Shown here: positions 26,935-35,467 of the stretch, piece after piece
Layout of the letters: every line of letters starts with the position of its first letter
Numbering within the stretch: the stretch's first letter is position 1
Source of the DNA: Zooshikella sp050749885
GTDB taxonomy: Bacteria > Pseudomonadota > Gammaproteobacteria > Pseudomonadales > Zooshikellaceae
DNA: 64,000 nucleotides
Direction: 5' to 3'
NCBI RefSeq assembly: GCF_050749885.1
Contig: NZ_JBOIUB010000006.1
Location: 186,001 to 250,000, forward strand
Position numbers and translations under genes: made by a program
Notes under the pieces: generated by a model
Seen by the model: the letters and a program-made list of their open reading frames with translations, nothing else
Told to the model about the DNA's origin: nothing
Databases searched by the model: none

Positions 26935-28212
26935 CTACAACGTCTGCAACTCACCTTCACGCTTGGCCAGGCGTTGCAAATCATGTTGCTGCATACGCAC
27001 ACGTATCAACCACCCCCCATGATCTTCACTACTTTCTTCAAGCACAGCACCAAGACGAAATAGCTCAGCCCTTAACCGTCCTTGAGAAGGTTTTAATTGT
27101 AGTGTAGTTTCCACAACGCTTTCGCCCAGCCGCTCAGAAATAGCTTTTTTAATAAGCGCAATACCTTCACCGCTAAGTGCAGAAACCCATACCCGCCAAG
27201 GCTTACCTTCTTCATCGTAGTCAATCTGTGGCGTTCGATCTGTAAGAAGGTCAATCTTGTTATACACCAATAGTCTGGGTACTTTTTCAGCCCCAATCTC
27301 TAGTAAAACATCATTGACTTGCTCAATATTGCCATCACGCTCACTGTCATAACAGTCTACAACGTGAATAAGCAAATCCGCTGCCACAGTTTCTTCAAGG
27401 GTTGCCCGAAATGCCTGTACCAGCTTATGAGGCAAGTGTCTTATAAACCCTACCGTATCTGCAACAATGATAGAACCGATATCCTGCACTTCAATACGAC
27501 GCAGTGTTGGGTCCAACGTAGCAAATAACTGATCAGCCGCATACACTTCTGCTGTAGTCAGTGTATTGAATAACGTTGACTTCCCTGCATTGGTATAACC
27601 CACCAGAGAAACTAGAGGTAAATCAGCACGCTTTCTGGAACGACGACTCTGATCACGCTGCTTGCGAACTTTTTCCAAGCGTTTTTGGATTGTTTTGATC
27701 CGTTCACGTAGCAAGCGCCGGTCTGTTTCCAGCTGCGTTTCCCCAGGACCTCGAAGACCAATCCCCCCCTTCTGGCGTTCCAAGTGAGTCCATCCACGCA
27801 CCAGACGAGTACTTAAGTGCTGTAACTGGGCCAGTTCAACTTGCAGCTTACCTTCATGGGTGCGGGCGCGTTGAGCAAAGATATCCAGTATTAATCCCGT
27901 CCGATCTACCACACGGCACTCGAGCTCTCTTTCGAGGTTGCGTTCTTGTGTTGGAGACAGACTATGATTGAAAATAACAATTTCAGCTTTCAGTTGTTTG
28001 ACAGCTTGGCGAACTTCTTCAACTTTGCCTTTACCGATAAAGAACTTGGGATGAGGTTGCGGGCTTGTAGAGGTGATAAAGGCGACGGGGTTAGCCCCCG
28101 CAGAACCAACCAGTTCTTCAAACTCGCGGGGATCTTCCCGTTCTTTATCGTCAATCAGCTCAGGATGAACTAATACGGCATGTTCGCCACCTTGATGGCG
28201 TTCAAAAAACAA
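26935..28212 (-). CDS. hflX: Ribosome-associated GTPase HflX
   Basis: HflX is a GTPase that splits stalled ribosomes during stress. The 425-residue product contains the N-terminal HflX domain with the glycine-rich GPGETQLETDRR segment, and a coiled region (RIKTIQKRLEKVRKQRDQ). The G domain has P-loop GYTNAGKSTLFN, switch-region ATLDPTLRR, DTVGFI and NKIDLL. It lies directly downstream of hfq in the conserved miaA-hfq-hflX order. Confidence 0.96.
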   Translation of the reverse strand: MFFERHQGGEHAVLVHPELIDDKEREDPREFEELVGSAGANPVAFITSTSPQPHPKFFIGKGKVEEVRQAVKQLKAEIVIFNHSLSPTQERNLERELECRVVDRTGLILDIFAQRARTHEGKLQVELAQLQHLSTRLVRGWTHLERQKGGIGLRGPGETQLETDRRLLRERIKTIQKRLEKVRKQRDQSRRSRKRADLPLVSLVGYTNAGKSTLFNTLTTAEVYAADQLFATLDPTLRRIEVQDIGSIIVADTVGFIRHLPHKLVQAFRATLEETVAADLLIHVVDCYDSERDGNIEQVNDVLLEIGAEKVPRLLVYNKIDLLTDRTPQIDYDEEGKPWRVWVSALSGEGIALIKKAISERLGESVVETTLQLKPSQGRLRAELFRLGAVLEESSEDHGGWLIRVRMQQHDLQRLAKREGELQTL

Positions 28213-28233
28213 TGCGAATCTCCTGCTAATTAA

Positions 28234-28482
28234 CTAGCTTGTAGCTTCACCCTGCTCAGTATTCTGCATAGGCATCCGCACTGGACGACTGGGCACTACT
28301 GTTGATATCGCGTGTTTATATACCATTTGACTAACTGTATTTTTCAATAGGATGACAAATTGGTCGAATGACTCAACTTGGCCCTGTAGCTTGATACCGT
28401 TGACTAAATAGATAGAAACCGGGATACGCTCTTTTCTAAGCAGGTTTAAGTAAGGGTCTTGTAAAGAGTGCCCTTTTGACAT
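28234..28482 (-). CDS. hfq: RNA chaperone Hfq
   Basis: Hfq is the hexameric Sm-like chaperone that pairs small RNAs with mRNAs. The 82-residue product has Sm1 (QDPYLNLLRKERIPVSIYLV, then GIKLQGQVESFDQFVILL) and Sm2 (MVYKHAISTVVPSRPV), with a short polar tail. AAGGAG precedes the ATG at 28482. A 217-base gap separates it from miaA. An A-rich patch there (28505-28521) reads as a T tract on the minus strand before the ribosome-binding site, so an hfq-specific promoter or leader is plausible. Confidence 0.98.
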   Translation of the reverse strand: MSKGHSLQDPYLNLLRKERIPVSIYLVNGIKLQGQVESFDQFVILLKNTVSQMVYKHAISTVVPSRPVRMPMQNTEQGEATS

Positions 28483-28699
28483 TGTTGTACTCCTTTATCG
28501 TTCAAAAAAAAAAATAAAAAAAGTGCTTACTACAAAGAATCCGCCAAGTCAGTTTGATTAGCAGTAAGATGAGGTCAACACAGTAATCAATCTACAGCGG
28601 CAAAATGGTGATCATACTGAAAGCCAGCATGTACCATTAAAACCATAGTGTGCACAGCCAAAATCAGCCACATGATAGCTGAAATTTGTGAGCCAAACC

Positions 28700-29647
28700 C
28701 TATATAAGTTCCTGCTCTACTATTTTCAAGGCCGTATATTCCGCATCTGTTGCCAAAGAGTCCAACCAGGTCAAATTTTCCCAGCGCCTTAACCAGGTAA
28801 ATTGACGTTTTGCCAGTTGTCGGGTTGCAATCACTCCCTTTTCGATCATTTCCTCGTAACTCAGTTCCCCATCCAAGTAATCCCATACCTGCCTGTAACC
28901 AACAGCACGCATACTTGGGAGCTTTTTTGATAAATCAGCGCGCTGTTTTAATGCCGCCACTTCATCAATAAAACCTAGCGTTAACATCTGCTGAAAACGA
29001 TCAGCTATGCGCTGGTGCAACACTGCACGCTCAACAGGTGCAATGGCCAACTTCAGTGTACGATAAGGAAAGTCGTGAGCTTCTTGTTGCTCAAGGTGAT
29101 ACTGAGTGAGTGTTTTGCCCGTCAGCAGATACACTTCAAGCGCACGTTGCATGCGCTGAGGGTCATTTGGGTGAATTCGCTGCGCTGACTCAGGATCAAA
29201 TGAAGCCAGTCGCTGATGCAATGCAGGCCAACCTAATTTTGCTGCATCACTTAAAATTTGCGCTCGGATGGATTCATCCGCAGATGGCAATTCAGTCGCA
29301 ATACCCTCAAACAGAACTTTGTAATATAACATAGTTCCACCCACTAAGAGTGGTATTTTTCCATTTTTGCTTACCTCTGCCATCAACTGTAATGCATCCT
29401 CTGCAAAGTCTGCAGCAGAATAAGGTTCAGTAGGATCTAAAATATCAACCAGGTGGTGTGGATATTTTGCTAATGTTACGGAATCTGGCTTTGCAGTACC
29501 AATATCCATACCGCGATACACCATTGCTGAATCCACACTGATCAACTCACAGGGGAAGTGCTCAGCCAAACAAAGTGCTAAATCAGTTTTACCTGATGCG
29601 GTAGGTCCCGTCAGGCAAATAGCCAGTGGTCGCTGCTTACTACTCAT
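28700..29647 (-). CDS. miaA: tRNA dimethylallyltransferase MiaA
   Basis: MiaA adds the isopentenyl group to A37 of tRNAs that read UNN codons. The 315-residue product has the P-loop GPTASGKTDLALCL, the catalytic-region ISVDSAMVYRGMDIGTAKP, and conserved HHLVDILDP and VGGTMLYYKVLF. The C-terminal portion holds RAVGYRQVWDYLDG. Its ATG immediately follows the mutL stop codon, so the two are cotranscribed. Confidence 0.97.
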   Translation of the reverse strand: MSSKQRPLAICLTGPTASGKTDLALCLAEHFPCELISVDSAMVYRGMDIGTAKPDSVTLAKYPHHLVDILDPTEPYSAADFAEDALQLMAEVSKNGKIPLLVGGTMLYYKVLFEGIATELPSADESIRAQILSDAAKLGWPALHQRLASFDPESAQRIHPNDPQRMQRALEVYLLTGKTLTQYHLEQQEAHDFPYRTLKLAIAPVERAVLHQRIADRFQQMLTLGFIDEVAALKQRADLSKKLPSMRAVGYRQVWDYLDGELSYEEMIEKGVIATRQLAKRQFTWLRRWENLTWLDSLATDAEYTALKIVEQELI

Positions 29648-31603
29648 TTAACGACCTCGTAGAAATAACTTATCTAGTTCTGCCATCGTCAACTGTGTCC
29701 AGGTAGGACGGCCATGATTACACTGCCCACTCCGTTCGGTTCTCTCCATATCTCGAAGTAATGCATTCATCTCTGCAACGGTCAGTTTCCGATTAGCTCT
29801 CACTGAACCATGACAAGCCATGGTGGCAAGTATTTCATTGGTATGCGCTTGAATCCGGTCACTAGTACCATACTCCAGTAGGTCACTTAGCACAGCTGTA
29901 ACCAATGGTTTTACATTTTGTTTACCTAAAATAGCGGGTATTTCCCGAATCACGAGTGTTTCTGGTCCCATTCTAGCCACCTGAAAACCCAGGGCGTTAA
30001 AGAGTGCTTTATGCTCTTCTGCACAGTCCGCCTCGCGCTGGCTGATAGCTATAGATTCAGGGACCAGTAAAGGTTGGGTCTTGATACCTTCACCCGTGTA
30101 CGCCTGCTTCATTCGCTCATAGGTGATTCGCTCATGGGCTGCATGCATATCAACCAATACCAGACCATGCTCATTTTCAGCCAGGATATACACGCCTTTC
30201 AGCTGTGCAGTGGCAAATCCTAGTGGTGGAATTTCTCCATGAGCTACTTCTTTATTCTGTAGCTCATGCCAAACCTCCTCAGCACTGTTATCCAAGCGCT
30301 GCCAACCTGCTATTTGCTCACTAACCTGCTGGGTAGAAGGTGAAGCATCTTGCTCCCAGCGCTTAGAAGCTAAACCTGATGAGTGCTTGGTAGGTGTTGA
30401 AGCATACTGCACTGGAGTATGTTCAGTGTGGAAAATGGAAGGCTTTTCAGTCTTATCTGATACAGCCCCATTTGAGTGTTCGCGATTTTGAGACCAGTCT
30501 ATCGCCTGCTGCCCCGTAAACACACCAGAAGTACTATTATCCACGGCCTGAGTTTGTTGATTTTTTTCAGCTAAATTTTGCGATATTAAGTGATGCTCAG
30601 GACTCACTTCAGCTAAGGCATGATGCAATTGACTAAACAGAAAGTTATGTACAGCACGACTATCACGAAAGCGTACTTCATGCTTAGTTGGATGCACATT
30701 GACATCCACCCCGGCAGGATCAAGCTCTAAATAAAGTACAAATGCAGGATGCCGACCGTTATAAAGCACATCACGGTAAGCTTGGCGAACGGCATGACTA
30801 ACCAGCTTGTCACGAATGACTCGGCCATTCACAAAGAAATATTGAAGATCAGCCTGGCTTCGGGAAAATGTTGGCAGCCCAACCCAACCCCACAAACGCA
30901 TATCACCTACTTGGGCATCTATGCACACAGCCTGTTCAAGAAAGGCTGGACCACAAACCGTAGCCACCCGCCGGTCCTTCTCCAAAGCACTATGGGCAGC
31001 ACGAAGTTGATGAATCACTCGCTGGTTATGACGCAATTGAAAGTTAATATCAAAATGACTTAACGCTATGCGTTTAATCACTTCTTCTAAATGGCCAAAC
31101 TCAGTTTTTTCAGTTCGTAAAAATTTACGGCGAGCAGGTGTGTTATAAAATAAATCTCGCACCTCAATCGTTGTACCTGTGGGATGAGATGCTGGCGATA
31201 AAACGGGTTCCATATCGCGCCCTTCAACTCGCACACACCATGCTTCTTCTTGCCCTTCCGTATTAGAGGTCAGCAATAATCGAGACACCGAGCTGATACT
31301 GGCCAACGCCTCCCCCCGAAAACCTAAGCTGGCTACCGCTTCTAAATCTTCGAGTTCAGTAATTTTACTGGTCGCATGTCGGCTGAGTGCTAAGGCAAGG
31401 TCATCTTTTAAAATACCCCCACCATTATCACGAATCTTGATAAGCTTGACACCACCGCTCTCTACATCGATATCAACCCGAGTAGCGCCCGCATCAATAC
31501 TGTTTTCAACCAGTTCTTTAACTACCGAAGCAGGACGCTCAACGACTTCACCTGCAGCAATCTGGTTCGCTAAGCGTGGACTTAGCAGACTTATACGCTT
31601 CAT
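29648..31603 (-). CDS. mutL: DNA mismatch repair protein MutL
   Basis: MutL links MutS mismatch recognition to strand incision. The 651-residue product has the GHKL ATPase domain (VVERPASVVKELVENSIDAGA in outline: VKELVENSIDAGA, then IRDNGGGI, ALSRHATSKI, LGFRGEALASISSV), a linker of about 120 residues rich in Q, S and T, and the C-terminal dimerisation domain. That domain carries DMHAAHERITYE, which fits the endonuclease metal motif D-x-H-A-x2-E-x4-E, plus MACHGSVRANRKL and CNHGRPTW. This suggests a nicking MutL as in Pseudomonas, not the MutH-dependent enteric type. Confidence 0.96.
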   Translation of the reverse strand: MKRISLLSPRLANQIAAGEVVERPASVVKELVENSIDAGATRVDIDVESGGVKLIKIRDNGGGILKDDLALALSRHATSKITELEDLEAVASLGFRGEALASISSVSRLLLTSNTEGQEEAWCVRVEGRDMEPVLSPASHPTGTTIEVRDLFYNTPARRKFLRTEKTEFGHLEEVIKRIALSHFDINFQLRHNQRVIHQLRAAHSALEKDRRVATVCGPAFLEQAVCIDAQVGDMRLWGWVGLPTFSRSQADLQYFFVNGRVIRDKLVSHAVRQAYRDVLYNGRHPAFVLYLELDPAGVDVNVHPTKHEVRFRDSRAVHNFLFSQLHHALAEVSPEHHLISQNLAEKNQQTQAVDNSTSGVFTGQQAIDWSQNREHSNGAVSDKTEKPSIFHTEHTPVQYASTPTKHSSGLASKRWEQDASPSTQQVSEQIAGWQRLDNSAEEVWHELQNKEVAHGEIPPLGFATAQLKGVYILAENEHGLVLVDMHAAHERITYERMKQAYTGEGIKTQPLLVPESIAISQREADCAEEHKALFNALGFQVARMGPETLVIREIPAILGKQNVKPLVTAVLSDLLEYGTSDRIQAHTNEILATMACHGSVRANRKLTVAEMNALLRDMERTERSGQCNHGRPTWTQLTMAELDKLFLRGR

Positions 31604-31666
31604 GATTATTGCGTCATCTTTATATTAGTTGGAGTATAAGCTCAGTTTGGAGGGCGCTTAGGTTAA

Positions 31667-31710
31667 CGGGTAATGGACAAAGTGAAAAGCACTCTGTCCA
31701 GTTTTACCCG
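31667..31710 (-). terminator. Long hairpin downstream of amiB
   Basis: The two arms (31667-31684 and 31690-31710) form 18 pairs. CGGGTAA/TTACCCG and TGGACAAAGTG/CACTCTGTCCA are separated by a 3-base bulge, with one G-U pair on the minus strand. It lies 36 bases after the amiB stop and before mutL. There is no T tract, so it may act as a processing or stability element rather than a true terminator. Confidence 0.5.
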
Positions 31711-31745
31711 CTGAAACACCTTAAATCACATTATTCCAGTTCGCT

Positions 31746-33083
31746 TTAGTTAGGAATTTGTAATATCTGTCCTACACGAATCCTATCCGCTTTTAGGTTA
31801 TTTCTGGCACGCAAGCTACTCACTGATACATTATGCCGACTGGCAATCTCAGATAGTGTATCGCCTCGCTTGATAACATAACGGGTTGGACCATTTACAG
31901 GCCCACGATGCTTAAGCTGAGCAACATAGGTATTTGCAGGAGGCACTTGGTAAAAATAACTTTTAAGTCCTTTAAAAACTGCCTGAGCCAAATTTTCTTG
32001 ATGAGAGCGTGTTGCCAGTTTTTGACCATCAGTCGGGTTGGTAATGAACCCCGTCTCAACCAAAATGGATGGAATATCAGGGGATTTCAACACCATAAAC
32101 CCAGCCTGCTCAACATGCCGTTTGTGCAGACGACTGATCTGACCCATGTTACGCAGAACCTGCCCACCTGCTTCTAAGCTGGAAGTCAGGGTTGCTGTCA
32201 TGGATAAGTCCAACAGAACCCCCGCTAAAGTTGCATCTTTATCACTTAGACTGACATTACCCACACCACCAATTAAGTCAGAACTGTTCTCCCGACTGGC
32301 AAGCCAGCGAGCGGTCTCAGAGGTTGCACCACGCTGTGAAAGTGCAAAGACAGAAGCACCATTTGCCCGTCGATTCTTAAAGGCATCCGCATGAATTGAC
32401 ACAAATAAATCAGCACGCCGTTGACGAGCAATTACCGTGCGCTGCCGTAATCCCACATAGTAATCACCCTCTCGAATAAGAAATGATTTAAACCCAGGCT
32501 CCCGACTAAAAAGTTGATGTAAGCGCCGCGCGATCTGCAGAACGACATCTTTCTCACGAACACCACGATAACCAATAGCGCCAGGATCATCACCACCATG
32601 TCCTGCATCTACCGCAATAACGATGTCGCGTCCCACTCGCCCAGAAGATGTTATTGCTACTTGAGGCGCTGACTTAACCACTGGTTTGACATTACGATCA
32701 TACAAATCAATAACCAGTCGATCACCATAGGTCTCATTAGGCTTAAGTACAAAGCTCCGTGGTCTGACAGCCGTTTTTAAATCCAATACCACCCTTAAAT
32801 CACGGCCATTACGCTTGCCATGACGAACTTTATTAATGGGTGTGTTGCTGAGCGTCAATTCGCTGAATGCTGATTTTAAATCAGCCTGCTTAATGTCAAT
32901 AACCAGACGGTCAGGGTTTTCTAGCTGAAAAATCTTATGGTCAATGGGACCTGATAAATCAAAAACCAAGCGCGTATTATCAGGCGCACGCCACAGCCTA
33001 ACCCCTTTGATATCAGCGGCCTGAGTAACATTTACCAGCCACAAGCTCACGCAGGCCAACATCATGACTAACCTGTTGATCAT
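31746..33083 (-). CDS. amiB: N-acetylmuramoyl-L-alanine amidase (AmiB/AmiC type)
   Basis: This periplasmic zinc amidase cleaves the peptide from muramic acid during daughter-cell separation. The 445-residue product has a signal peptide (MINRLVMMLACVSLWLVN, cleavage near TQA), an AMIN domain (about 25-130), an Amidase_3 catalytic domain (IVIAVDAGHGGDDPGAIG, LFVSIHADAF, ILVETGFITNPTDG), and a C-terminal LysM peptidoglycan-binding repeat (YVIKRGDTLSEIASRHNVS). It belongs to the nnrD-tsaE-amiB-mutL series. Confidence 0.95.
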   Translation of the reverse strand: MINRLVMMLACVSLWLVNVTQAADIKGVRLWRAPDNTRLVFDLSGPIDHKIFQLENPDRLVIDIKQADLKSAFSELTLSNTPINKVRHGKRNGRDLRVVLDLKTAVRPRSFVLKPNETYGDRLVIDLYDRNVKPVVKSAPQVAITSSGRVGRDIVIAVDAGHGGDDPGAIGYRGVREKDVVLQIARRLHQLFSREPGFKSFLIREGDYYVGLRQRTVIARQRRADLFVSIHADAFKNRRANGASVFALSQRGATSETARWLASRENSSDLIGGVGNVSLSDKDATLAGVLLDLSMTATLTSSLEAGGQVLRNMGQISRLHKRHVEQAGFMVLKSPDIPSILVETGFITNPTDGQKLATRSHQENLAQAVFKGLKSYFYQVPPANTYVAQLKHRGPVNGPTRYVIKRGDTLSEIASRHNVSVSSLRARNNLKADRIRVGQILQIPN

Positions 33084-33097
33084 AATGACAGGAACCC

Positions 33098-33583
33098 CTA
33101 ATGGTTTACTTTTCTATCATGAACAAGCTTTGCAGCAATATCTTGACCATGCTGACTAGCAGGGAGAACTTCAACTGTTCGAGCCCCTTGCTGATACTGT
33201 AAGGTGAGCTTAAGGTCTGCAGCGGGCAAAAAACCAGCCCCGCGTTCAGGCCACTCAATCATGCATAAGGCGGACTGGTTAAAGTATTCACGCCCCCCTA
33301 AAAGCTCTAACTCTTCAGGATCACCCAAACGATAAAGGTCAAAATGATAAACAACCTGTCCAGATACCAAGTTATATGGTTCTACTAAAGTATATGTTGG
33401 GCTTTTTACCGCACCATCATGCCCCATTTGCTGTAAAACACCCCTACATAACGTGGTCTTACCCGCCCCCAAATCCCCATAAAGATAAATAACACCCTTG
33501 CCACCACTTGCTTTGGCGAGCTGCTGTCCAAAGGCAACGGTTGCGGCTTCATCTACTAACAGAATAGTCTGCCCAGAAGTCAT
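33098..33583 (-). CDS. tsaE: tRNA threonylcarbamoyladenosine biosynthesis ATPase TsaE
   Basis: TsaE is the ATPase of the TsaB-TsaD-TsaE complex that makes t6A37 in ANN-decoding tRNAs. The 161-residue product has the P-loop YLYGDLGAGKTTLCRG, the switch-like VKSPTYTLVEPY, HFDLYRLGDPEELELLG, and IEWPERG. Its ATG overlaps the nnrD stop by 4 bases (ATGA), showing translational coupling. Confidence 0.96.
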   Translation of the reverse strand: MTSGQTILLVDEAATVAFGQQLAKASGGKGVIYLYGDLGAGKTTLCRGVLQQMGHDGAVKSPTYTLVEPYNLVSGQVVYHFDLYRLGDPEELELLGGREYFNQSALCMIEWPERGAGFLPAADLKLTLQYQQGARTVEVLPASQHGQDIAAKLVHDRKVNH

Positions 33584-35133
33584 TGCTCCTCACTTCCCGT
33601 GACTAATTGATTCAAAAGATGGCGAGCTTCAGGTATAAGCTCTGTCGCTCTAAGCCCCCACTCTCCAAACTCAGCAGCAATCACATCAGCAGCCGTTGCA
33701 TGTAACCACACACCCAGTTTTGCTGCTTCACAAGGTGGTAGCCCCATAGCTAAAAAAGCACCTAACATACCACTGAGCACATCCCCCATACCACCAGAGG
33801 CCATACCTGGATTCCCCTCTGGACAAACCCATACCTGCTCACCATCACTCACTAAACTACCCGCCCCTTTTAGCACAACTGAGGCGTGAAAGGTCTTACA
33901 AAGACGCTCAATTGCGGCAAAACGATCCTGCTGCACAGACTGTGTACTTTCTCCCAGCAACCTACTGGCCTCACCTGGATGAGGTGTTAGTAGCAGCTGC
34001 TTACTGTTACAGCATAAAGTATCACGCTGTTGAGCCATTAGGTTAAGGCCATCAGCATCAACTAATAAGGGCTCCTTAACTTGAAGTGCAGTTTTGAGCA
34101 CAGCCATGCCCCACTCATCTTTACCAAGACCAGGGCCTATTACGATCGCCGTTTTATCTACCAATAATGCTTCAAGGTGTAGAGGGTCATCGATAGCATG
34201 TACCATTACCTCAGGGGTTCTTGCCTGAATAGCTGCAGCATGATGAGCCAAGGTTGCAACGGTAACCAGCCCAACCCCCATACTTAGTGCAGCTTCAGCA
34301 GCCATGGTGACAGCACCTGCCATTCCTGCTCCACCACCAATAATAAGTAAGTGTCCAAAGAGTCCTTTGTGAGCACACCGAGAACGTGGTAATAACACAG
34401 GACCTATCGTTTGATCACTCAGCTGCCAAACTTTCGTAGGCACGCAGTCAAACACAGGATCAGGTACATTCAAGCTGGCATATATCAGCTCACCACAGTA
34501 ATCAGGGGCTACTCCTGTTAGTAACCCTCGTTTCATACCAATAAAACTGACTGTTAGGCTCGCTTTTATGGCTGCACCTAGCACTGAACCTGTATCAGCA
34601 CATAACCCAGAGGGAATATCTATCGCTAAAACAGGTCTGTTTACTGCATTAATATGCTCAATAATTGCTAAATAGGGATCTCGAACAACGCCAGACAACC
34701 CCGTTCCAAGCAACGCATCAACCAAAATATCACCATCGACTTTGGTTTCTACTTCATATGGCGTCAAAATAACGTCAAACTGTTGGCACCACTCATAGGC
34801 TAAAAGTGCATCTCCTTTCAAGCTCGCCTTCGGAGCTACCATGACGACTTCTGCAGTAAAGCCTGCCTGTGCTGCAAGCCCTGCGACAATATAGCCATCA
34901 CCACCATTATTTCCACCCCCACAAAAAACCTGGATTTTGCAGGCTGGTTGTTGAGAGATTAAGCGTTGCTGCTGTGACCTTAGGTGCCAGTGTGCAATCA
35001 TAGCGCGATACGCTGCTTTACCTGCACGCATCATTAGCTCAAAGCCAGCAATGCCTTGCCCAGTAATGGCCGCATGATCTAATTTTCTAACCTGTTCTGC
35101 GGTAAAAAGTGGCTGTGGTAAACTATGGTTCAT
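33580..35133 (-). CDS. nnrD: Bifunctional NAD(P)HX epimerase/dehydratase
   Basis: This enzyme repairs hydrated NAD(P)H: the N-terminal YjeF_N domain epimerises NAD(P)HX and the C-terminal carbohydrate-kinase-like domain dehydrates the S form with ADP. The N-domain shows VFCGGGNNGGDGYIVAGLA and LVDALLGTGLSG. The C-domain shows GHLLIIGGGAGMAGA, LLTPHPGEASRLL, and GNPGMASGGMGDVLSGML. The frame opens at a TTG (35175), but the ATG at 35133 is preceded by GGGGGA and gives 517 residues, so I use it. Confidence 0.95.
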   Translation of the reverse strand: MNHSLPQPLFTAEQVRKLDHAAITGQGIAGFELMMRAGKAAYRAMIAHWHLRSQQQRLISQQPACKIQVFCGGGNNGGDGYIVAGLAAQAGFTAEVVMVAPKASLKGDALLAYEWCQQFDVILTPYEVETKVDGDILVDALLGTGLSGVVRDPYLAIIEHINAVNRPVLAIDIPSGLCADTGSVLGAAIKASLTVSFIGMKRGLLTGVAPDYCGELIYASLNVPDPVFDCVPTKVWQLSDQTIGPVLLPRSRCAHKGLFGHLLIIGGGAGMAGAVTMAAEAALSMGVGLVTVATLAHHAAAIQARTPEVMVHAIDDPLHLEALLVDKTAIVIGPGLGKDEWGMAVLKTALQVKEPLLVDADGLNLMAQQRDTLCCNSKQLLLTPHPGEASRLLGESTQSVQQDRFAAIERLCKTFHASVVLKGAGSLVSDGEQVWVCPEGNPGMASGGMGDVLSGMLGAFLAMGLPPCEAAKLGVWLHATAADVIAAEFGEWGLRATELIPEARHLLNQLVTGSEEQ

Positions 35134-35467
35134 ACGTTTGCATCCCCCAAGCGTAGCTAGAAAGCACTGTTTCAATTATACGTTGACTGTAGTCTTTATC
35201 TAGCACTTAAAACGTTGACACTCGCTTAAGATGTGGGTTCCCCAGATAAGTAAATATTCACTTTCACTATACAAGTGGTCATTAATGGATAGTTATACTG
35301 CCGTTTGCCATAGGTCCCACCCTATCTTACGAGTCTCAAGAAATTCATAATCAGGATTTACTCGCTTCTGCCAGTCTGAAGCCCTATACCCGCTAAAGAG
35401 GCTGTTGCAAAAGGTCAGGAGCACAGTAGTTTTGCGACAGCCTCTAAAAACATAGTAGTGAGAAAGC
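35134..35467. other. Intergenic region between nnrD and queG
   Basis: This 334-base gap between divergent genes contains the inverted-repeat element at 35397-35445. Beside it, on the minus strand, is a short open stretch (35293 to about 35390) whose translation looks protein-like but matches nothing I recognise. I see no confident promoter. TTGACA at 35215-35220 lacks a -10 box at a suitable distance. Confidence 0.5.
35397..35445. repeat. 49-bp inverted-repeat element, IS-end-like
   Basis: Two 16-base arms (35397-35412 AGAGGCTGTTGCAAAA and 35430-35445 TTTTGCGACAGCCTCT) pair with a single T-G wobble around a 17-base spacer. The outer sequence, CTGTTGCAAA, resembles the terminal repeats of some insertion sequences (IS6/IS26 ends contain CTGTTGCAAA). 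TAAA flanks both sides of the GAGGC/GCCTC core and could be a target duplication. It could equally be a hairpin terminator for the minus strand. It lies 22 bases before queG. Confidence 0.5.
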
